64,000 bases of DNA from Acidobacteriaceae bacterium. GTDB taxonomy: Bacteria > Acidobacteriota > Terriglobia > Terriglobales > Acidobacteriaceae. Where the stretch lies: positions 1 to 64,000 of the forward strand of contig JARLFY010000053.1 in the NCBI GenBank assembly GCA_031296325.1, read 5' to 3'. Below the pieces are notes generated by a model. It had not been told where the DNA came from, did not search any database, and saw only the letters and a list, made by a program, of their open reading frames with translations. The position numbers and the translations under genes are program-made. The first letter of the stretch is position 1. Every line of letters starts with the position of its first letter. Below, one piece after another: positions 1 through 8,052 of the stretch.

Positions 1-132
1 AACGGCAAGTGCAACGGCAAGTGCAACGGCAAGTGCAACGGCAAGTGCAACGGCAAGTGCAACGGCAAGTGCAACGGCAAGTGCAACGGCAAGTGCAACG
101 GCAAGTGCAACGGCAAGTGCAACGGCAAGTGC
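1..132. repeat. 12-bp tandem repeat array, at least 11 copies
   Basis: The unit AACGGCAAGTGC is repeated eleven times without a visible mismatch and runs off the left edge, so the true copy number is unknown. Because 12 is a multiple of three the array is open in several frames and encodes a Gln-Arg-Gln-Val repeat in one of them; no start context or conserved protein supports reading it as a gene. A second, degenerate GGCAAC-type array lies at about 178-236. Confidence 0.95.
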
Positions 133-136
133 GCGA

Positions 137-295
137 AGCAGATTCCTCCGCTTCGCTGCGGAATGACAAACAAAAAACGAGCAACGGCAACGGCAACGGC
201 AACGGCAAGAACGAGAGCAACAGTAACGGCAACAGCAAAACGAAATACGGGGATTCTTCCCCTGAACTTTGTGTAGTGTCAGAATGACAAACAAA
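137..295. repeat. two family-1 palindromic repeat cores with a short GGCAAC array between them
   Basis: The first core (137-174) has GCAGATTCC, then a stem-loop, then GGAATGACAAACAAA. The second (246-295) is the variant GGGGATTCTTCCCC...AGAATGACAAACAAA. Both match the dispersed intergenic repeat that recurs throughout the window. Nothing else is seen in the remaining bases up to the mqnE stop at 384. Confidence 0.85.
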
Positions 296-383
296 AGCAG
301 TGTTCAGAATGACATTTTTTTAGATCAGTGAAGATCGGTACAATCGGTGCAAATCGGTGTTAAGTTTTCCTGCCTCCGCAGGC

Positions 384-1571
384 TCAGACAGCAACGGTGA
401 AAGAATCCTCGCTGCGGGTTACAGCACGGTAGAGCGTGTCGCGCTCGAAGGGGATGCGGCCAGCTTCGGTGATGAGACGGACGAGATCGGCGCGACGCAT
501 TCCCTGCGGCGTAGTCGCTCCGGCGTCGTGGTAGATCTTCTCCTCAATCACCGTGCCGTCGATGTCGTCAGCGCCGAAGCGCAGCGAGATCTGCGCCAGT
601 TCCGGCGAGACCATCTGCCAGTAGCTCTTGATGTGCGCGAAGTTATCCAGCAGCAGTCGGCCAATCGCAATCTGCTTCAGATCCATCATGGCGGTCGTCC
701 TTGGAATGTGCGCCAGCGCGGTGTTGTCGGGATGGAAGGCCAGCGGGATGAAGGTCTGGAATCCGCCGGTGTCGTCCTGCACCTCGCGCAGGCGAAGCAT
801 GTGGTCGACGCGATCCTCGTCGTTCTCGACGTGGCCGTACAACATTGTCGCGTTCGATTTGAGGCCGATCTTGTGAGCCAGTCGCGCCGTCTCCAGCCAC
901 TCGCTGCCGTCGATCTTGTGGTCGCAGATGATGTGACGCACGCGGTTGGCGAAGATCTCCGCGCCGCCTCCGGGCATGGAATCGACTCCTGCGGCCTTCA
1001 TCCGGCGCAGCGTCTCTTCAATGGTCATCTTGCCCAGCTTGGCGAAGAAGGCGACCTCGACCATAGTGAAGGCCTTGATGTGAACCTTGGGGAAGCGTTC
1101 CTTGAGTCCGCGCACCAACGCCTCGAAGTACTCAAACGGTAGATCGGGATGTAGACCGCCGACGATGTGGAACTCCGTCACCGCCTCGCTCAGCCCGGTT
1201 CCCGCCGTCTTCCATGCCTCTTCGAGGCTCATGGTGTAAGCTCCGGGCTGGCCCTTTTTCACTCCAAAGGCGCAGAGTCGGCAGCTCGCCACGCAGACGT
1301 TGGTGTGGTTGATGTGCCGGTTCACGTTGAAGTAGGCGATGTCGCCGTGCATGCGCTCGCGCACTGCGTTGGCCATCCAGCCGACGGCCAGAATGTCGTT
1401 CGAGCGATAGAGGGCAAGGCCGTCGTCAAAGCCGAGCCGCTGGCCCGCTTCAACCTTCGCGGCGATGGGGCGCAACGCCGGATCGTCGGTCTGAAAGCTG
1501 TGACGTGGGTGCGACCCAGCGACCTGCGCCGATCCCAAACTGAACTCCGGGTTGAAAGGAAATGGACTCAT
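384..1571 (-). CDS. mqnE: aminofutalosine synthase (radical SAM), menaquinone biosynthesis
   Basis: This 395-residue protein is a radical SAM enzyme of the MqnE/MqnC group. The iron-sulfur motif C93-x3-C97-x2-C100 lies in the stretch NHTNVCVASCRLCAF. The following GGLHPDLPFEYFEALVRG and HIKAFTMVE segments are typical of MqnE rather than MqnC. MqnE joins 3-[(1-carboxyvinyl)oxy]benzoate to SAM, making aminofutalosine in the futalosine route to menaquinone. Length is slightly above the usual 370-390. The other pathway genes are not in this window. It is followed upstream on the same strand, after 63 bp, by the CPBP-like gene, with no evident functional link. The family assignment is firm; the choice of MqnE over MqnC rests on motif memory. 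Confidence 0.9.
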   Translation of the reverse strand: MSPFPFNPEFSLGSAQVAGSHPRHSFQTDDPALRPIAAKVEAGQRLGFDDGLALYRSNDILAVGWMANAVRERMHGDIAYFNVNRHINHTNVCVASCRLCAFGVKKGQPGAYTMSLEEAWKTAGTGLSEAVTEFHIVGGLHPDLPFEYFEALVRGLKERFPKVHIKAFTMVEVAFFAKLGKMTIEETLRRMKAAGVDSMPGGGAEIFANRVRHIICDHKIDGSEWLETARLAHKIGLKSNATMLYGHVENDEDRVDHMLRLREVQDDTGGFQTFIPLAFHPDNTALAHIPRTTAMMDLKQIAIGRLLLDNFAHIKSYWQMVSPELAQISLRFGADDIDGTVIEEKIYHDAGATTPQGMRRADLVRLITEAGRIPFERDTLYRAVTRSEDSFTVAV

Positions 1572-1634
1572 CGACTCCTATTCTAATCGCACGCGCTCTG
1601 GATCGAGTGCGTCGTTGGATCGACGCAGTACGGC

Positions 1635-2717
1635 TTACTCTGGCGGGGTGTGCGAACTGAGCGGGGCGGCGGGAAGAATCTGAACCAACTTGGCAGGATG
1701 GACGGGCTGCGGCTCGGAGGAGTCAGGCTGGCCGGACTGCTCCATCGCAGAGTGCGCGGTGGGCGGAGCGATGGTTACGTCGTAGCCGCCGGGGACAAGC
1801 GGCGGACGAGTGTAGTTCCAGGCGTAGTCGTCAGTGACGCGGATCAGCACGGGAATCGCGGCGAAGAGCAGGAGGAGCGTGAGCGCTGCCGCTGCGGGGC
1901 CGTAGTCTCCTCCGGTAAGCCATGTAGGGCCGATGGCGCGAGTGTCGATGACGGAGCTGAAGGTATTGTCGCCAGCCAAAGGAAGTCCGAAGAGTACGGC
2001 GGTTGAGGCGGTCCAGGCGAAGTGCAGCCCCCAGAGCATCCAGAGACCGTGAGTGCGCATCCAGCAGAGGCACAGCAGGATGCTGGCCAGAACCGCGATC
2101 AGGATGCGAGTTCCGTTGGCAGTGCCATCGGGCGCGGAAAGATACGCGGTGTGAATCGCCGACAGGCCGACTAGGATGAAGGTGGCGCGCACCGGGCTGG
2201 TCGCGTCAATAAGCCGCTGAAACCCATAGCCGTAGATCGCCAACGCGTGGGCAAGACTTGCGACGGCCAGCGTCAGAAGGCTGAGAAAGAAGAGCGTAAA
2301 GGCGCGAGGAGTCGTCCAGAGGCGTAGATCGAGCGCGCGGGCGAGGGCCAGAGGGAGAATCGTGGCGACAGCGATTCCCCAGCCGATGGCCGCTCCGGTG
2401 GCCCACTCCGCCCCGCTGGTTGCGCGGCGGGGCAGGCCAAGCGAGAGACAGAGAGGTTCGCGGCGACGCTCGATGGATCGCAGAATCGAGAGGCCGCAGA
2501 CGACGAGAACCAGAAGCAGACTCGCCTGAACCAGCGGAAGCGCAGAGCCGAGATCGAAACGCAGGTCGAGAGCGGTGGCAGCGGCGGTCGAGAGGCCGCG
2601 CACGTAGAGGAACCAAAGGAGGGCGACAAGGAAGAGAAAAAACGACAGGGCGCGGGAACGCTGGCCTGCGGCGGCGGGAGACGGCGGCGGAGCAACGGAG
2701 GTAGTGGTCTGCGACAA
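1635..2717 (-). CDS. CPBP-like integral membrane protein lacking the catalytic glutamates
   Basis: A 360-residue protein with about eight hydrophobic segments. The C-terminal half follows the layout of the CPBP (CAAX protease/Abi) family: a helix with SAIHTAYLS, where the second motif histidine is expected, and a helix with WGLHFAWTAS, where the third motif is expected. The first motif, normally EExxxR, aligns with a stretch near HALAIYGYGFQRL that has no glutamate pair. The protein may therefore be a non-proteolytic relative, or only a distant fold relative. The tail of about 50 residues is proline-rich and probably cytoplasmic. A family-1 repeat lies just upstream (2742-2850). Function unknown. 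Confidence 0.6.
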   Translation of the reverse strand: MSQTTTSVAPPPSPAAAGQRSRALSFFLFLVALLWFLYVRGLSTAAATALDLRFDLGSALPLVQASLLLVLVVCGLSILRSIERRREPLCLSLGLPRRATSGAEWATGAAIGWGIAVATILPLALARALDLRLWTTPRAFTLFFLSLLTLAVASLAHALAIYGYGFQRLIDATSPVRATFILVGLSAIHTAYLSAPDGTANGTRILIAVLASILLCLCWMRTHGLWMLWGLHFAWTASTAVLFGLPLAGDNTFSSVIDTRAIGPTWLTGGDYGPAAAALTLLLLFAAIPVLIRVTDDYAWNYTRPPLVPGGYDVTIAPPTAHSAMEQSGQPDSSEPQPVHPAKLVQILPAAPLSSHTPPE

Positions 2718-2741
2718 CTTCGGGTCCTCTGTTTAGAGTTC

Positions 2742-2850
2742 AGAGTGTTTTAGCCATTCGTGTAGACCGTCGTGGAGCGAATAAAATGCGGGGATTCTTC
2801 GCTCCGCTCAGAATGACAATACATCTCTATAGCGATTCGGGAGATACCCT
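2742..2850. repeat. family-1 palindromic element
   Basis: Nearly full-length copy between the CPBP-like gene and accA. It has the left arm with GTAGACCGTCG, the core GCGGGGATTCTTCGCTCC...CAGAATGACAAT, and a right arm CTCTATAGCGATTCGGGAG. It fills most of this intergenic space. Confidence 0.8.
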
Positions 2851-2875
2851 ATGACGTCTTCGCGTCGATCTCCTG

Positions 2876-3736
2876 CTACTTTGCGGAGGTGTAGAACTGG
2901 GCGATGTTGCGGAACTTCTGGAAGCGCTCTTCGAGGAGCTGATCCAGAGGTTTTGCATCAAGCTCTGCCAAGTGGAAGCGCAGACGCTCGTCGACCAGCG
3001 ACATAGCCAGGGCTGGATTGAGGTGCGAACCTCCCGTCGGCTCGGCGAGAACGTCATCGACACAGCCCAGATCGCGGACGCTGTAGGCGGTGTACTTGAG
3101 TGCTCCGGCGGCCTGCTGTTTCTTGCTGGCGTCCTTCCACATGATCGACGCGCAGCCCTCGGGCGAGATCACCGAGTAGATGGCGTTCTCCAGCATCAGG
3201 ACGCGGTCTGCGACGGCCAGCGCAAGAGCTCCACCGGAACCGCCTTCGCCGGTAATGGTGGCGATGGTCGGGACGCGCAGGCGCGACATCTCCAGCAGAT
3301 TGCGAGCGATGGCCTCGCCCTGTCCGCGCTCCTCGGCTCCAATGCCGGGATTGGCTCCAGCGACGTCCAGGAAGCTGAACACGGGGTGGCCAAACTTTTC
3401 TGCAATCTTCATGGCGCGCAGAGCCTTGCGATAGCCCTCGGGATCGGGCGAGCCGAACTTGCGGGCGACGCGTTCCTTCAGAGTGCGGCCCTTCAGATTA
3501 GCAACGACCATCACGGCGCGACCGTGGAAGCGCGCCATGCCACAGGTCATCGCGGCGTCGTCGCCAAAGGCTCGGTCGCCGTGGATCTCACTGAAGTCGG
3601 GGAACAGTGCTGCGATGAAGTCCATCGGATACGGGCGCTCGGGATGCCGCGCTAGCTCTGTTCTGCGCCATGCTTCGGGCACCTTGATAGCTGCCTCCGG
3701 CACATGCGCGAGCTTGCTTGATTCATGTTCTGCCAT
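2876..3736 (-). CDS. accA: acetyl-CoA carboxylase carboxyltransferase subunit alpha
   Basis: AccA forms the carboxyltransferase half of acetyl-CoA carboxylase with AccD, moving the carboxyl group from carboxybiotin to acetyl-CoA to make malonyl-CoA for fatty acid synthesis in the cytoplasm. Recognisable stretches are LARHPERPY near the N-terminus, EERGQGEAIARNLLEMSRL, GEGGSGGALALAVADRV (acyl-CoA and oxyanion region) and SPEGCASIMWKDASKKQ. The start is uncertain: ATG at 3736 gives 286 residues beginning MAEHESSK, ATG at 3745 and GTG at 3811 are also open; E. coli AccA has 319. No accD is visible nearby, which is usual because the two subunits are often encoded apart. Confidence 0.93.
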   Translation of the reverse strand: MAEHESSKLAHVPEAAIKVPEAWRRTELARHPERPYPMDFIAALFPDFSEIHGDRAFGDDAAMTCGMARFHGRAVMVVANLKGRTLKERVARKFGSPDPEGYRKALRAMKIAEKFGHPVFSFLDVAGANPGIGAEERGQGEAIARNLLEMSRLRVPTIATITGEGGSGGALALAVADRVLMLENAIYSVISPEGCASIMWKDASKKQQAAGALKYTAYSVRDLGCVDDVLAEPTGGSHLNPALAMSLVDERLRFHLAELDAKPLDQLLEERFQKFRNIAQFYTSAK

Positions 3737-3923
3737 CTCAATCATTGTAGCGGAGAGCGAGGCGTTGGTCGCAAATTTCTCAACGGGAAGAAGAGGGGGA
3801 CGACTTTTCACAATTATTGCTTTGCATCCTACCGGATAGAGACGTAGGATTGCGAGGGATTTTCATCTGGCTTGCGAGTGTAAGTCTATGAAACCGGGTC
3901 TAAGCTATGGGAGAAGATAACGA

Positions 3924-5669
3924 ATGCGATTGAGCAAAGCAACTCTGAGTATCGTTTGCGCGATCACAGTAGCAGCGGCATCGCTGTGGGTGCGACCGAA
4001 CGCAGTGGCGCAGCAGAATGCTGACGCAGCCGAGGCGGATACAACCCCGACGATCCGTATCACCTCGCAGTTGAAGATTCTGGACGTGACCGCGACAGAT
4101 TCCAATGGGCAGGCCGTTCACGGGCTACAGAGCTCCGACTTCACCATTCTGGAAGACGGCAAGCCGCAGGCCATCCGCAACTTCGATGAGATCAGCTCGC
4201 GCTGGGTCGACGCTCCGCGCTATCTTCCGGCGAACACCTACACCAGCGAGCAGCAACCCTCACCCAGTCCGGCAATCAACATCCTGCTTCTGGATCTGAT
4301 GAACGAGGGACCCGCCGATAGTGCAGATATAGGACAACTGTCCAGCTCAATCAAATTACAGCAAAAAGTGAAGAGCAATGCGCTACGGGCAATTCAGAAT
4401 ATGCCGACGGGAACGCGGATCGCGGTTCTGGCCATGACCGACAATATGCACATGGTGCAGAGCTTCACCTCGGATCGAGCCTTGCTGAGCGCAGCCATCA
4501 ACGAGATTCCCTACTACATGCGCGGCTACGATGGTGGAGTCCCAAACATCAGTAGCGGCTTTGGCCATGGCATTGGAACAGCGCAGGGTCCCGCCGACAA
4601 CGTTACGGGCATCAAGAACGATGCGATGCACAGCTCCGGCTCCAAGAACTGCGATCAGGAAAACAGCCGCAACCAGTCGGTACTCGAAGCATTCAGCCGC
4701 ATCGCCGTCGATTCTACCCCCATCAAAGGCAGGAAGAATCTGATCTGGTTTACAACGGGAATTCCAGACATTACGGATCCAAGCTCGCGGATGGGATGCC
4801 TGCCGGACTACTCGGTGCAACTGAGCCATGCCTACGACATGCTGACTGCGGCGCAGGTCTCGATCTATCCGATCGATGTTCGCGGGCCAGATACGCTGGG
4901 AACGCGGCAGCTCTCCGAACAAGCGGTCGCTGAAGCAACCGGCGGAGTGGCCTTTTCGGAGTCCAACGATATCGCCTCGTTGGTGGGCAAAGCCATTGAG
5001 GATGGATCCAATTACTACTCGCTCTCCTACATTCCGTCCGCCACAAAGAATAATGGCTTCTTCCATAAGATCGAGGTCAAGGTCAATCAGCCGGGCGTCA
5101 GGGTGGTCTACCGCAAAGGCTACTATGCAGACGACATAGCAAAGCTGAAGATGAAGCCGGGACTCTCGCTCTCAATCACGCCACCCCCTGCAATTAATGA
5201 CGACATGAAGGCTCCGATGAGCCGCGGTTTGGCGACGGCAAGCGACATTCTCTTCGACGTGAGCGTGGAGCCGAGTACAGCCGCGCCTAAGCCGGGCGAC
5301 CCGCCAGTGATGGGAACGCTGAATCCGAATCTAATGGGAAGAGTACTGACGCGATACAGATTCCAATACTCCGTTCCGGTCGAGCAGATCAGCTTTAAGG
5401 ATGGCAGCAGGAGGGGAATGCACGACGACACGCTCGGCTTCGATATCGCAGTCTATGACGCGAACGACAGGCGACTGACGGGATTGAGCCAGACGATGAA
5501 TATGAGCCTTAAAACAAAGACCATCGCCAGTAAACAGCCGATCCAGTTCACCCAGTTGATCGACCTTCCCCCGGGACAGTTGTTTCTCCGCGTGGGAGTC
5601 CTCGACCAGAACTCGGATAAGACCGGAACCCTGGAACTGCCACTAAAGATCGTAAGGCACCGACGGTAG
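3924..5669 (+). CDS. secreted VWFA-related domain protein (acidobacterial type)
   Basis: A 581-residue exported protein with an N-terminal signal peptide (hydrophobic SIVCAITVAAASLWV, probable cleavage near NAVAQQ). The early part has the pattern LKILDVTATDSNGQAVHGL then FTILEDGKPQAI, followed by a von Willebrand factor A-like domain starting at INILLLDLMNEG. This is the layout of the VWFA-related family that is greatly expanded in Acidobacteria. The metal-binding DxSxS signature is degenerate (LLDLMNEG), as is common in this family. After the VWA domain (to about residue 400) comes a beta-rich C-terminal region of unknown role. No partner genes are adjacent. Probably periplasmic or surface-exposed; molecular function unknown. 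Confidence 0.8.
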   Translation: MRLSKATLSIVCAITVAAASLWVRPNAVAQQNADAAEADTTPTIRITSQLKILDVTATDSNGQAVHGLQSSDFTILEDGKPQAIRNFDEISSRWVDAPRYLPANTYTSEQQPSPSPAINILLLDLMNEGPADSADIGQLSSSIKLQQKVKSNALRAIQNMPTGTRIAVLAMTDNMHMVQSFTSDRALLSAAINEIPYYMRGYDGGVPNISSGFGHGIGTAQGPADNVTGIKNDAMHSSGSKNCDQENSRNQSVLEAFSRIAVDSTPIKGRKNLIWFTTGIPDITDPSSRMGCLPDYSVQLSHAYDMLTAAQVSIYPIDVRGPDTLGTRQLSEQAVAEATGGVAFSESNDIASLVGKAIEDGSNYYSLSYIPSATKNNGFFHKIEVKVNQPGVRVVYRKGYYADDIAKLKMKPGLSLSITPPPAINDDMKAPMSRGLATASDILFDVSVEPSTAAPKPGDPPVMGTLNPNLMGRVLTRYRFQYSVPVEQISFKDGSRRGMHDDTLGFDIAVYDANDRRLTGLSQTMNMSLKTKTIASKQPIQFTQLIDLPPGQLFLRVGVLDQNSDKTGTLELPLKIVRHRR

Positions 5670-5718
5670 TGGACGGCTAGTTCCCGTGTCAGGAGAATAG
5701 TCCAGCGAGCAGAATAAA

Positions 5719-7338
5719 CTATGGCTTATTCGCGCTGGGCAGGAGCGATGGGCGTGACGGCATGGTCTGGAGAAGTTGCGCGGCAAACCCAGCGGCGGTG
5801 TCCTGCGAACAGGCGGGATGCAGGGCAAGAGCTGCGGAGCGGTACATACTCTCAGCTCTGGTCAAATCGTTACTGGCGAGCGCCGCATTTCCCTCCCCCA
5901 TAAAGAACCAGAAGCGCGCCGTATCCAGCGCCTCATCCATACCGGGGATCTTGGCTCCCCCAATCCGGGACTCCTGAATGTGAGCCTCTTCGAGGAAGCT
6001 GAGCGCTCCGATAAAGTTGCCCTGCTGCATGCGGATGTAGCCCATTCCGGAAAGCGCGAGAGAGTTCTTCGGTTCCCGGTTCAAATCGGCCATGAAGAGC
6101 GTTTCGGCCTCGGCCAGATGCTTGGCTTCGAGCGCGCGATACGCCTCGACCTCTATCTCCGAACGCGTACGCTGAGCTGTTCCGGCTGTGCGCGTCACTG
6201 TGCCAATCTGCGGTTTTGCGACTGTGCGCGGAGTGTAGACGGGAGCCTGTCTGTGCATCGCAGAAGCGGCAGGCGTAGCCTGCGTCCGTGCGGGAACCTG
6301 TGCCGCTGGAGGCGTCGAAAGTGCAACTACCGGACGCGTTGGAGGTGCAGCAGCAGGGCGTGTCGGAACGGCAACAGCGACGGGAGGAGGAGGGTTCGAC
6401 GTGGTCTTTCCATGCTCGGAGGTCTGCAACGCTGCGGCCAACTGCGGATCGGGATGCACCGCCAGATAGGAACGAATCGCGCCAGCAGCCGCCGGATTCG
6501 ACGAGTCCCATAGCAACGACTGGCGTAACGCCTGATTTGCCTGCGGATCGTTGGGATTGCGCGCCAGCAGCCTTCTCCCCTCCTCGCGCGTCTTCGGAGT
6601 AAAGGTCAGAGTTCGTCCCAGAGCGATCTGGTAGCGCGAGTCTTCGGGAAACTTCTCGGTCAGCGAGCGCAGTCCGGCAATCGCATGGGGTCTCCCAGCC
6701 TCGGTCGCCGCCTCGGTCGAATAATAGGCCAGAGCCGAGTCTCCCGGGGGGGGATTTCCCCCGAAGATCTGGCGGTAGATCGCCATCGCCGCCGCGTACT
6801 GCCCTGCATCGGCCAGTTTGCCCGCCTGCTGGAGTTGCGTCGTCTGGCTCTGTTGTGTGCTGAGGCTCTGCATCCGCGCAATATTGGGGTCGCTTGGATT
6901 GATCGCCCGCAGCCGCTCCAGATAAGTGTTCGCCAGAGCGGTATTTCCATCCAGCTTGGCGGCCCGCGCCAGACCACTCAACGCGTCCGGATTGTTTGGA
7001 GCCGTCAGCAGAATCTGCTGCCAGGTCTGCACGGCCAAGTCCATCCGCCCCTGCGACTCAAACGCGTGGGCCTTATCCAGCAAGGACTTGGAGGCCGATT
7101 GCGAGGGCAGCTTTGCAGCAGGAAGCGTCTGCGCCATCAAAATCGATTCCGCTGCTGGAGGTGTCGCCGCTGTAGCCCGCGCGGGGGTCGCAGTTGCAGG
7201 AAGCGCCCCTGCCGTGGGCAGGGATCCTTCGGCGACCTCCAGCTTCTGAGCCCTTGCGAGATGGGAGAAAACGATCAACACCGCTCCGCATAGAATTGCA
7301 GAGGCACAGTGTCGAATTGCTTGCGTTTTCATCATCAT
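5719..7338 (-). CDS. secreted tetratricopeptide protein, BcsC N-terminus-like
   Basis: A 539-residue protein with a signal peptide (CASAILCGAVLIVFSHLARAQ). Helical TPR-like repeats begin near residue 70 (AHAFESQGRMDLAVQTWQQI, then NPDALSGLARAAKLDGNTAL). The middle part, with QQAGKLADAGQYAAAMAIYR, a FGGNPPPGDSALAYY segment and YQIALGRTLTFTPKTREEG, closely resembles the N-terminal TPR domain of cellulose synthase subunit BcsC. The C-terminal outer-membrane barrel of BcsC is missing; instead a proline/alanine/threonine-rich linker (about residues 300-380) leads to further TPRs. No other bcs genes are present. Likely a periplasmic scaffold; a direct role in cellulose export is not supported by context. 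Confidence 0.7.
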   Translation of the reverse strand: MMMKTQAIRHCASAILCGAVLIVFSHLARAQKLEVAEGSLPTAGALPATATPARATAATPPAAESILMAQTLPAAKLPSQSASKSLLDKAHAFESQGRMDLAVQTWQQILLTAPNNPDALSGLARAAKLDGNTALANTYLERLRAINPSDPNIARMQSLSTQQSQTTQLQQAGKLADAGQYAAAMAIYRQIFGGNPPPGDSALAYYSTEAATEAGRPHAIAGLRSLTEKFPEDSRYQIALGRTLTFTPKTREEGRRLLARNPNDPQANQALRQSLLWDSSNPAAAGAIRSYLAVHPDPQLAAALQTSEHGKTTSNPPPPVAVAVPTRPAAAPPTRPVVALSTPPAAQVPARTQATPAASAMHRQAPVYTPRTVAKPQIGTVTRTAGTAQRTRSEIEVEAYRALEAKHLAEAETLFMADLNREPKNSLALSGMGYIRMQQGNFIGALSFLEEAHIQESRIGGAKIPGMDEALDTARFWFFMGEGNAALASNDLTRAESMYRSAALALHPACSQDTAAGFAAQLLQTMPSRPSLLPSANKP

Positions 7339-7700
7339 ATGTTATCTATTCCCACGTAAGCCAAGCTATCAAGTATCAAAACCGATACTACAGCAATATA
7401 ACCAGAGTACCGCCTCGTCATAGCAGGACACCGTTTTTCCTCAGCTTTTACACACGTTATTCACTGTCAGACTCACTCTGTTGAGGAAAACGCGCTACAA
7501 AACAGAACTCTTCAATGCTCTCGCTGCCGAACAAATACGGAATCTTTCATGATGCACTATATACGGTGCGACCGTGCTTCATCCAGAGGAGAGAGGTTCT
7601 TCGTGCCAGCCCTCAAGATAATTCATGCGATGCCCTGCCCTGTATTGCCACGCTCCTCCCCAGAAAGCCTGTCAAATATGCTACCTTTGGAGAGTGGGTT
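7339..7700. other. intergenic region upstream of tRNA-Lys, no gene seen
   Basis: This stretch lies between the start of the TPR gene (minus) and tRNA-Lys (plus) and is more AT-rich than its surroundings. It presumably carries both promoters. The only structured site noticed is AGTATC-AAAACC-GATACT at 7372-7389, a perfect 6-bp inverted repeat 34 bp before the TPR start, which could be an operator. No convincing coding frame. Confidence 0.4.
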
Positions 7701-7776
7701 GAGAGCGTAGCTCAGTTGGTAGAGCATCGCCCTTTTAAGGCGTTGGTCGTGGGTTCGAGCCCCACCGCTCTCACCA
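7701..7776 (+). tRNA. tRNA-Lys, anticodon TTT
   Basis: A complete 76-base cloverleaf including an encoded CCA. The acceptor arm GAGAGCG (7701-7707) pairs with CGCTCTC (7766-7772). The D arm is GCTCAGTTGGTAGAGC, the anticodon loop is CTTTTAA with TTT at 7734-7736, and the T arm is GTGGGTTCGAGCCCCAC. The first pair of the anticodon stem is a T-T mismatch. It decodes AAA and AAG. Confidence 0.98.
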
Positions 7777-8052
7777 TCAGTAAGTCACTAAAAACAAACA
7801 ATCATCATAAGAGACTATAGAAATTGCGCTAAATTTGTGCTCCCGAAGTAGGAGCGCAAGGAGCGAACGTGCCTGCGCCCTCCATTAGAGAAGGCACAAC
7901 ATGAGGGCACCAACCCCGCTGGTACGTCCTTGGTTGCGCTAGCCTCAGCAGGATACCCAGATTATCCCTGTGGGGCAGTCCAGACCCACCCTAGCTCATC
8001 ACCGCTTCGAGATTCAGGAAACCGGCAGAGCTGGTTCCTATCTTCGTTTGCT

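Noticed and set aside
9-287. 92-codon frame with a Gln-Arg-Gln-Val repeat at the window start
   Set aside because: It translates the 12-bp tandem array and then the dispersed repeat; no initiation signal.
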